This document shows, piece after piece, positions 55,510 through 64,000 of a stretch of DNA of 64,000 nt. The stretch is from Papio anubis. Taxonomy: Eukaryota > Chordata > Mammalia > Primates > Cercopithecidae. Location: the NCBI RefSeq assembly GCF_008728515.1, contig NC_044986.1, forward strand, positions 116,765,001 through 116,829,000, given 5' to 3'. The notes under the pieces are model-generated. The model did no database searches. It had not been told where the DNA came from and saw only the letters and a list, made by a program, of their open reading frames with translations. The first letter of the stretch is position 1; the number at the start of each line of letters is the position of its first letter. Both the position numbers and the translations under genes were made by a program.

Positions 55510-57838
55510 AAGAGAAAGACAGTATTTTTGAGAAGAGGAATATGGTCATACAGTGACTCCACTGAGTTTCCTCTTTAGCTGTCTTCTCTTGCACCCTATA
55601 CACTTGCAGCGCCATGAATTCAGGGGTTTGATCTCTTTTCTGACAGTATCTGAGAGTCCAGTCCAATGCCTGGTTGTGTAAGTGTTTAACCAGTATCTGT
55701 TGACACAATGAAAATGGTTTCTGAAAGATAACGTAATGTAATTTTGTGTCTTTAACTTTGATAAGTAGATGGCTTTTAAATCTACATCTCTCATCATATC
55801 CTCTTATCAACAATTGGATCTTTATTCACAATGGTTTTAGCCTTTTATCCTTAAATATAATGTAGGAACATTAGGGAAAGAACTTATAGGGTAAATTGGA
55901 AGGCACGGAACTGCCATCAGGAGATAAAAAACAAGAAAAAAAGTTCTTGTATTGATGAGAAATATACTCGTTTATAATGACATATACTGGCTCACTCATA
56001 TAATTAAATATACCGGCTTATGATGACAACACTCTATTTCTATTCACATACACTCACACTAAGGTTCGCAGGTTGTATATTTAACAAATAGCAAACCGAA
56101 CAAGAACCAACATTTTTTGGACTCTAAGTCTGTTGCTACTATACCATGGCAATGGGAACAGTTTAATATTTTCTATATAACCAAAGAATGCTGGGAGCCA
56201 AGTGAGATTTCAGCAATCACTAAATGTATTGAAGACAAGAAATCAATTTTGTATTTTATCATTTTGAGCCATGGTTTTGCATTAATCAAGGATCCACCAA
56301 TCAGAAGCCTTTACCATATTCTACTCTTCTAATTTTCCAAATAATTTTGATCATTTAGAAAGTTGAATAGACTGCCTTTCAGGATGTTCGCATTCAACCT
56401 CAAAGGGTTGAAACATGTCAAAGATGTGACAGTTCACTCCCTTCCCGCAAGATTGTGAGGTTTAAACTGTAAATACCTCAAGATTACAGAACATCATTGT
56501 CTTCAAATACTCTTTGAGTTTCCTTCGCAGGTTATGTCTCAACTGCCATGAACGAGACAGTGTGAAGAACAGAACCCAATGAAATGAACAGCCCTGGAAG
56601 CCGCCAGCGATGGCTTGTATGAGGGCAGAAAGATGCAGGTTTCTCTGCTGAGCCTTGCACAGACGATGCTGGCCCAAATCCTTCCTGATAAGCATCAAAT
56701 GGAGACAACCAGCTACAAGTAATTCCTCCAACAACAGAATAAATATTGGCACACCAAGAAATAATCTACTGATGGGAATAGAGGCCCTGAAATTCATCCC
56801 ACAGTGAGTCGATCCGAAGTTCAGCAGCAAATCCTTATTTTGACAGAATCAGGAAGACGCTGAAGCGAGTATATTTCTGGTCAATACACGAACAATTTTT
56901 CTTGGTTTTTACCTCCCCATGGCAGTTATGTGCCTTCCCATTTACCCTACCAGAATTGCTCTTCCTAGATTTTTACTCTGGTATCAGAGTCGATTTAGCC
57001 AAGAGACTCACTGGGTTAAATTAGCTAATTGGCCCATGGAGGAGCTTCCATAGTTTCCCTGTCCTCACTCAACATCAACTGCAGAAATTGATTGATAGGG
57101 GCCATGGTGCCCTATTTGTTAGCAATACATGGATGTTTATCTGTTGAAGAAGACATTGTGGTACAGCGGAAAGGGGTCGGAATAGGAGCAAATAAGCCCC
57201 AGCTCCAGTCAGCAGTTTTACTGTGTTCTGTGGAGAATCATTTTGCTTTGCCAAACTCACAGACGTGTTATATGACTAGAATATGGTATCTTGTGTGAGA
57301 GTACTTTCGAGGTTATACTTATGTGGAAGTGGGAACTGATATTAATATGTAACATATTAGTGAAACATTTTATGAGATTTTTCCTGTCATTTCTCTTTGA
57401 AACAGACGAGTATCATTAGAATTTTTTTGGAATTTCTGAGAGGCAGACGTCTCAAAAATGTCACACTATACTTATTCTCGAGTATCATAGCTTTTTATCC
57501 ATTTATCCTTTTTTTTTAAGTGTCCCAGGATTTGTGGAATTTATTTTAGCAGTCAATGTAATTTACAAATTTAAATTACACTATAGGAGTAGCTTAACTT
57601 CTTGCCTTGGGCAACAGTGAAAGACAACCACTTTGTTTCTGTTTGCAATAATAACTATCAGATAAATAAATACTTTAACATCTCGGCCAAATCAAAAGTG
57701 ACATTTATGCCAACCCCTCTTATCCTAAATCCATAACATTTGAAAATAGTCTGTTTAATATTAATTTTATTAGCCATGAATAAAGTACTCCTTCAATTTC
57801 TATGCTCCAAAGAGCTTGTGTCTTTAACAGTCATGTTT
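55510..57838. other. Unrecognised intergenic DNA
   Basis: About 2.3 kb without recognised repeats. Open frames of 139 codons (55394-55813, minus) and 122 codons (56462-56830, minus) show no domain or family resemblance. I do not call them genes. Confidence 0.35.
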
Positions 57839-57839
57839 C

Positions 57840-57915
57840 TTACTCCACAGAAGAGGATACTAAAATTCAGTAAGTAAGACGTGGAGCTAGGATAGATACC
57901 CAAGCCCATAATTTT
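57840..57915 (-). mobile_element. Probable MIR fragment, antisense
   Basis: ccacagaagaggatactaaaattcagtaagtaag...gagctaggatagatacccaagccc follows antisense MIR (atgaggaaactgaggc...gcagagc.ggattcgaaccc). Confidence 0.55.
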
Positions 57916-58430
57916 TCCAATATCTTATGTTGCCACTTGATTAAAAATGCTTCTTAGAAGCATACCAATGGCAACGTCTATGATGGCAGTGATGGTCCCT
58001 AAAAAATAAGTGTTTTTCCTATCACATATCTTTATGATCAGGTCCCATTATATAATAAACATCAGTCATGTGAGGTGATGGAGTTTCTACTCAGAATGTT
58101 AATTTGTCACTAGTCAGCGAGTGTCACTAGTTAGATAATGACAAAATGGTGTTCAAAATTTTAAGTAATTTATATGCAGATAGACCAAGGAGAAAAATGT
58201 ATTAGCAGTAGATTAAGGTTCAGAAACAGATGTTTTCTAATCCCAGACACCCAAATGTATGCCTTTGAAAAAGTTATCAGGCCGAATTGAGGTATTGAAA
58301 GTAGAAGGCAGTCTGGGACTGCTCAAGGCTCAGTATGGAGCAGTACATGGAGTATCACATCACAGAGATCACTGACCATATAAAACACATATCCTTTCCT
58401 CAAAAATTTTAAAAGATACACTCACCAACT
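57916..58430. other. Unrecognised DNA
   Basis: No feature recognised. Confidence 0.3.
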
Positions 58431-59235
58431 TTCTTTTTTTAAAACTTGTATTTTAAGTTCAGGGGTACATGTGCAGATTTATTACACAGGGAAACTTGTG
58501 TCATGGGGGTTTGCTGTATAGATTATTTCATCACCCAAGTATTAAGCCTAATATCCATTAGTTATTTTTCCTGATCCTCTCCCTCTTCCCACCTCCACCC
58601 TCTGAAAGACCGCAGTGTGTGTTGTTCCCGTCTGTGTGTCCATATGTTCTCATCATTTAGCTCCCAGGTATATGTGAAAACATGTGGTATTTGGTTTTTT
58701 GTTCCTGTGTGAGTTTGCTAAGGATAAAGGCCTCAGCTGCATCCATGTTTCTTCAAAGGACATGATCTCGTTCTTTTTTATGGCTGCATAGTATTCCATG
58801 GTGTATATATACCACATTTTCTTTATACAGGCTATCATTGATGGACATTTATGTGGATTCCGTGTTGTGAATACTGCTGCAACAAATGTAGGTGTACATG
58901 TGTTCTTATAATAGGACGATTTGTATTCCTTTGGGTGTATACCCAATAATGGGATTACTGGGTCAAATGGTATTTATTTCTTTAGATCTTTGAGGAATCG
59001 CCACACTGTTTTCCAAAATGGTTAAACTAATTTTTACTCTCACCAACAGTGTATAAACATTCCTTTTTCTTCACAGCCCTACCAGAATCTGTATTTTTTT
59101 GACTCATTAATAGTAGCCATCATGACTGGCGTGAGATGATATCTCCTTGTGGTTTTGATTTGCATTTCTCTAATGGTCAGTGATGCTGAGCTTTTTCTCA
59201 TAAGATCATTGTCCGCATGCGTGTCTTCTTTTGAA
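58431..59235 (-). mobile_element. Primate LINE-1 (L1P type), antisense, ORF2 C-terminus and 3' UTR, 5'-truncated
   Basis: The left T run is the tail. caggggtacatgtgcag, aatggtat..., atggctgcatagtattccatgg and gtgtatacccaataatgggattactgggtca are diagnostic of primate L1. The minus-strand frame at 58653-58946 includes the L1 ORF2p C-terminal motif YTMEYYAAIKKNEIMSF followed by decay. The element is less diverged than the other L1s here. Confidence 0.92.
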
Positions 59236-60385
59236 ACATACTTACTTCCAACTCACTACGTGAACCTGGAACTATTTTGCTCAACATGTTTGAGGTTTTC
59301 TGTTCTCCTTATAGTTTTTGAAGCACTTCTTTCCTTGTGAGATACTTCCTCCTGCCACTACGCAATCAGTATCGAAGCCAGAAATCTCTATGGATCTGAG
59401 GGCCTTTTTTTTTTCTTTTCCAAATATCAGTAGGTATATCTGAAGTATAAACTCAGCCTACTAGAAAGTCAAGTGGTTCTATTGGCAAAAATATATATTG
59501 TTCATGAAACTATATTAATTATGCATAACTATCTGTTGTGCACCTCATCAAATTCACTGATAATAATCTTTGTCAATAGTCCAAATTTTGTTGCATGAAA
59601 AAACCAGAACATTGGGTAAGCATTCATTGGATTCAGGGTCAATCCACTTTTCCCTTTGATGGCATCTTATGCTGGAATCATATTTCATTCTTGAATCGTC
59701 CATGTGGAGCACATTGGCTTTGCCTGTATTATCTGTAAACCGTCAGTTTATCTACTATACATGCTTTCTTTTATTAGTTTTCTTTTTCATTAAAGTGAGT
59801 ATTCATTACTGCACGAGGCATTCAGAGTAAAATCCCTTTTTTCCTTAAGACACTACGTAAATCCAGGCTTGCATTTACTATGGCATTCATCAAATTAAAT
59901 GCCACTTACTAACCAGTACAGAAGAAAGTAAACATGTTACATTACATGAGCGTTTTAGGGAATTAACCGGAATTGCCAGTAGAGGTCTCTGCTGCTCTAT
60001 GTAAATATCTTTTAAAGGCAAAGCAAAGCAAACAACAAAACAAAAAACAAAACATAACTCCCCCTGCCAAAAAAAAAAATTTTTCAAAGAAATTTACTGG
60101 CTCAATTGTAGTGTGGTCACAAAGGGTGCATTAGAAGAGGAAAATGTATTTAGAGCTTATGCCATACTTTGGGGGTAAGTGGCTAGGTCTGTTAAGGAAT
60201 GCACCTCTATGGAAGCAAATCTGGCTACATTTCATGGGGGGACTTGAAGTTAGACTCATAGAGGGAATAGCCTTAGGCGGTCCAGCAGGGATTGAGTACA
60301 GCACGGCAATAGGAAAGAAGAGTGGAGAACGAATAATATTGAATTAGCCAGAGTCAGGTACAGAAATGCCAGGTGCCAGGTTTGT
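59236..60385. other. Unrecognised intergenic DNA
   Basis: No repeat named over about 1.15 kb; no gene recognised. Confidence 0.35.
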
Positions 60386-60387
60386 GT

Positions 60388-60466
60388 TTAGGTTGGTACA
60401 AAAGTAAAGTGCTTTCAACGTTGAAAGTAAGAGCAAAAACTGCAATTACTTTTGCACCAGTCAAAT
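60388..60466. mobile_element. MADE1 mariner-derived MITE (miR-548-type source sequence)
   Basis: ttaggttggtacaaaagtaa on the left and the gcaaaaactgcaattacttttgcacc block on the right are the ends of the 80-bp MADE1 palindrome. The right arm is nearly canonical. The left arm has lost the ttgcggtttttgcca part and instead forms the small palindrome ctttcaacgttgaaag (60412-60427), so the long hairpin is disrupted. MADE1 copies are known sources of the primate miR-548 family. Confidence 0.88.
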
Positions 60467-60469
60467 ATA

Positions 60470-60860
60470 TCTCCTATTACCACACTGGGATACTGCAGCA
60501 GTAATTCTGTTTCAAGGATTAGCAATGTGAAAAATGCCGGGTGACAGTACTAAACATATTGGGGTCTCAAGAGGCATTAATGCACAGATTACTCATATAA
60601 GAAAAAATCAGTGGCTTAAATATTGCTTTTGTTCTATAAAGATCAGAACATTGTTACAGAAAGAAAAGCAGGCACACGGTTGTTAGAACCAGGTGTGAAG
60701 ATCAAAGCAGCCCTGGTAAGTAATACTAGTAACCAGAAGCTGAACCACCTGAATAACTTTATTTCCTTACATTGTCTCTTATAGAAATAAGATTAAATTC
60801 AGAGCATGTGCAAAGTCTGAATCTGCAGAGGTGAATTGATGTACAGGATTAGGTACCTAG
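60470..60860. other. Unrecognised DNA
   Basis: No feature recognised. Confidence 0.3.
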
Positions 60861-60865
60861 GCAGA

Positions 60866-61286
60866 TGTATTAGCCCATTTTCACACTGCTGTAAAGAACT
60901 ACCCGAGAATGGGTAACTTATGAAGAAAAAAGGTTTAATTGACTCACTGTTCAGCATTGCTAGGAAGGCCTCAGAAAACTTCCAATCACTGTGGAAGGCA
61001 AAGGGGAAGCAAGGACCTTGTTCCCATAGTGGCAGGAGAGAGAGGGAGAGAGAAAGGAAGGGAGGGAGGAAGACCAGGAGAGGGAGGAAGGGAGGGAGAG
61101 AGAGAGGGGGGAAGTGCCACCCTTTAAAACCATCAGCTGTCCTGAGAACTCATTCACTGTCATAAGAACAGCATGGGGGAAATGGCCCCCATGATCCAAT
61201 TACCTCCCACCACGTATCTCCCTCAACACATGGGGATTACAGTTTGAGATGAGATTTGAGTGGGGACACACAGCCACACCATATCA
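60866..61286 (-). mobile_element. MST-type MaLR solo LTR, antisense, with expanded purine tract
   Basis: tgtattagcccattttcacactgctgtaaagaa to gagtggggacacacagccacaccatatca, complete. Exact 5-bp target duplication gcaga at 60861-60865 and 61287-61291. A GGGA/GAGA-rich tract (61036-61112) lengthens it beyond related copies here. Overlapping open frames of 60-80 codons derive from this tract. Confidence 0.93.
61036..61112. repeat. (GGGA)n/(GAGA)n purine tract within LTR
   Basis: Almost uninterrupted purines over about 77 bp on the plus strand. Confidence 0.9.
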
Positions 61287-61294
61287 GCAGACCA

Positions 61295-62510
61295 CTATAG
61301 GCCAAGTTTAAATCTGGGTTTAGTGAGTTTTTTTATTATTATTTTTCTTTGTTCTTACCTGTTAATTGGAATAATCTACCAAATACTTGCTAGTGATTAC
61401 AACACGTGAAAAGGAGGGAGAGGAAGTAGCACTGGCAAAGAGAAAAGATGAACTAAGATGCAGACTCAACCAAGCTTTGGGTGACTCAGTGGAGCATTCT
61501 GGAAAGAGCAGCGTCCACTGGAGTTGCCCTACCACAGGCCAAGACGACTAAAACAGCTGGAGCTTTATCCTTCTCCCAAACTTCCTCTATTCAGTCACCA
61601 CAAATAGACTGCCCAGAAAAGCCATGACCATAGGAAGACTTTAAGACAGAAAAACTGAAAGATTCTTCCAAGAGCATCATTATTGTAAGAAGAAAACAGA
61701 GGAGAAGACTGCAGGGGATCAGATCACTGAACTGCACTCATAGGAGGACATTGAAGACTTTAGTGAAAGCAATTATTCTAGATCGATGGAGCCCAAAATC
61801 AGAATACAGCAAGTTGTTTAAATAAAATGGAGATCTGGGAAAGAAGAGATAGGTTAACATTAGGATGCAGTCCTGTTGCCACCAAGGACTTGTTAGAGTG
61901 TGTGGGTATTTTCTGTTTCTCAACGGGCCAGCCAACGTTTCCAAGTGTTCTAATGAAACAATTAATAATCAATGGATCAATTGTTTTAGAGTTGTTTTGT
62001 TTTAACTGGTGGAGTGGGGAAGTGGGTATCTTTGAAGAATGAACGAGCAGGCAGCATAAGTGATCTGTGTGGTTACTAACTGTATGAAGCCTCAGCTAAC
62101 CTCCAAACTCAAGCAAAGTCCTTAAATCTTATGTCTTTTTTTTTTTTTTTTTCCTGTCTCCTCGGTCTCCACGCAGCTTGAGCCACTTTCTTTGGGAGTC
62201 ACCTCCAATGATTTAGAAATGGAAGTCTGTTTTCAGCCTTAGTAAAAGTGGTGAGAGACTGTTGATCTCTCCATCCAAGACATAATGCCCAAGCAGACTA
62301 AAGATGTTCCCAGCATTATACTCTGGAGCCTTGATTTCATTTCCTCATAGAGGCGTTACGGGGTTAGGCTCTCGGTAGTATAAAATACTCCAGGGTGTAC
62401 TATGTATCAGGTAGTAGAATATAATAGAAAGATCCCAGTGATGACTCTGAGATGTTCATTCTAGCCGTAAATTCATTCTAGCCTTAAATGATCATTATGT
62501 AGCCCCGAGA
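61295..62510. other. Unrecognised DNA with a 20-bp T run at about 62133
   Basis: The T run (62133-62151) is not followed by an Alu or an L1. No gene recognised. Confidence 0.35.
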
Positions 62511-62514
62511 CTGT

Positions 62515-62640
62515 GGTGAATGACTATGGTGAAGTCATTTAATCTCTTGGGGGGGTCTTAGTTTCCTCATCCGTAACATGATTGTGTTGAAACAGTTCTG
62601 TAATATGACGTTCAACTCTGAGACTCTAATGAAGCTCTTG
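62515..62640 (+). mobile_element. MIR SINE, sense
   Basis: gtgaatgactatggtgaagtcatttaatctcttggg...cttagtttcctcatccgtaacatgattgt...aacagttctgtaatatga is MIR core plus 3' sequence. Confidence 0.68.
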
Positions 62641-64000
62641 AATGTGAACTGTATTTCATGTCCTTGAGAGTTAGACAGGCTTTTCTGAGCCTTTGAAATT
62701 TAACCTCCACATCGACATTGTTTATGTGCACACACATTATTTTAAATCTCAAGTAACCAACTTAAAAGTAAACTTTGTGAACCTATCACATTTATGTGAT
62801 AAAAGTTTACTTGTATTTCCACTTTTAGAAACTTTGACTAAATTCATGATCGCTTCATCCACAAGATGTCACTGTCGGCCACAATTTATGTTTAATCAAC
62901 TTGCTTCCTTTTCCCCTAGGGCTTTTATGACAAGCATGTGCTATGTAAACAGAGTTAAGCACACAGAGATCCAAAACCTTTGAGATCATTTCTGTGTTAA
63001 GTGAAAGTCAATGTCTAATGAGCAGATTTCAAAAGTAAATATGCCTATGTCACGGTAGTCCTTAAAAAATGCTTTTAACATTAGCCACTCATTTTAAATA
63101 TGAAAATGTTTCTAATATGTAATTTTATAAAATAATCATAAGAATCCTATAAAACAAAGAAGAATATTTAAGGGCTAAATTTTTCTGTCACAAAAATATT
63201 ATCTTGGAGGGAAATTAGAGTGTTTGGTATGTCTTGTGATTGGTTTAAAAGGACAAGACAAAAAGCTTTGGTTAAATGCAAGTGTACCTTTCTGCAAGAC
63301 CCGGTATCATCTGGGGTATAGAAATGGCACCAGGCATTTCTATTTATTTGTATAAGATGGAGGGCGCTGCAGTCTTGGCCCTTGTTGCAGAACTTTATGC
63401 AACACCTGTGCCTTTGTTTACAGGGCCCTTCTCGCCATTTATGCCTCATTAACCACACCAGAACTAAACTGCACCTTCTCTTCTGGTTTAGGAACCTGAA
63501 TGACAGTGGTGAAACGTCACTGGAATCATTCAGGTCACTGGGTACCGCAAAATGAAACCTGTGAACGTTGAGCTTAGTCACTGATATAATAAAGTGTTTC
63601 ATTGTGTGACAATTTTATCCCTGAAGCATTTCCTTGACATAGAGTTTGAGAATACTGTCAAAAAAAGGATCTTACAATTGCCTTAGATAAACTCAAATCA
63701 CAATTATCAATATCATCTGACTGCTAGAATAATGGCTTAACACATTAATCTCTATGATTTCTAACTACTATGATCAGATTCTATAAAGTATTTTCTAATA
63801 CTACGTGGAGATTTGGCAACCCAAGCCTGGCAATCAAGGGAAAAATCTATGTTCTCCAACAAAAATGTAGTATTTTGGGAGGACACTGGATGTCAGGCTT
63901 CACTCTAAAACTGTTGAATTAGTTCAGTCACATTTATCATCCAATATTTCCTTCAATTTGGAGTTCCTGTAGGTAAGGTATTTTCATATTCTTATTATCT
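62641..64000. other. Unrecognised intergenic DNA to the window end
   Basis: No repeat was named. It contains the longest non-repeat open frame of the window (144 codons, minus, 63168-63602), with no recognisable domain. Confidence 0.35.

Noticed and set aside
55394..55813. 139-codon minus-strand open frame
   Set aside because: Starts in unrecognised DNA and ends inside an hAT MITE. No protein family recognised.
56462..56830. 122-codon minus-strand open frame
   Set aside because: No recognisable domain, no splice or promoter context.
58653..58946. 97-codon minus-strand open frame with an L1 ORF2p C-terminal motif
   Set aside because: It is the decayed end of a truncated LINE-1, so it is reported as a mobile element rather than a gene.
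59976..59989. Possible CTCF core (ccagtagaggtctc)
   Set aside because: Two mismatches at informative positions.
62859..62872. Possible CTCF core (ccacaagatgtcac)
   Set aside because: Mismatches at two core positions.

Overview
This window looks like primate nuclear DNA, most likely from an Old World monkey (Cercopithecidae). About 25 Alu copies lie among LINE-1, LINE-2, MIR, MaLR LTR and DNA-transposon remnants. The Alu at 16348-16665 carries the substitutions of the cercopithecid AluYRa type, as recalled from the family. I found no credible protein-coding gene. Nearly all longer open frames lie inside repeats or show no family resemblance. The only complete gene-like unit is a tRNA-Val(UAC) on the minus strand at 6717-6789. 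The window is an AT-rich gene desert.

Layout. 1-3440: unrecognised DNA, a 122-bp tandem duplication, two Alus and a MIR. 3440-8735: a long decayed antisense LINE-1, interrupted by Alus and by an Alu/tRNA-Val composite. 9100-12083: L2 pieces, an MLT1 LTR and an MST LTR. 12086-14545: a sense LINE-1 5'/ORF2 endonuclease-region fragment with an internal duplication. 14790-25080: L2, Alus, an antisense LINE-1, MIRs, an old LTR and a DNA-transposon-like repeat. 25088-33800: a densely nested block (MLT1/MST LTRs, L1 with a MER1A inside, L2 containing an MLT1 containing a copied MIR). 33800-48140: Alus, L1 3' ends, microsatellites and long unrecognised stretches. 48140-50990: probable remains of an ERVL-type retrovirus-like element with an MST LTR inside. 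51000-64000: mostly unrecognised, with one Alu, a primate L1 3' end, a MADE1 mariner MITE and an MST LTR with a clean 5-bp target duplication.

The most interesting observations are two. (1) 6394-6803 reads, on the minus strand, as a 6-nt leader, tRNA-Val, a trailer ending in six T, a complete Alu and a poly(A), flanked by an 8-bp direct repeat. This is what is expected if reverse transcriptase jumped from the 5' end of an Alu RNA onto an unprocessed pre-tRNA. (2) Three independent local inverted duplications of about 210-310 bp occur with spacers of only 1.0-1.5 kb (25371/26612, 30857/32632, 40433/41834). They differ in divergence (about 5%, 8% and 20% by eye), so one local mechanism seems to have acted repeatedly. 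Short direct copies at similar distances occur inside two LINE-1s and once more at 45282/46432.

All family names come from recognition by eye. Boundaries of old repeats are approximate to about 10-50 bp, and subfamily names are given only where diagnostic positions are visible.
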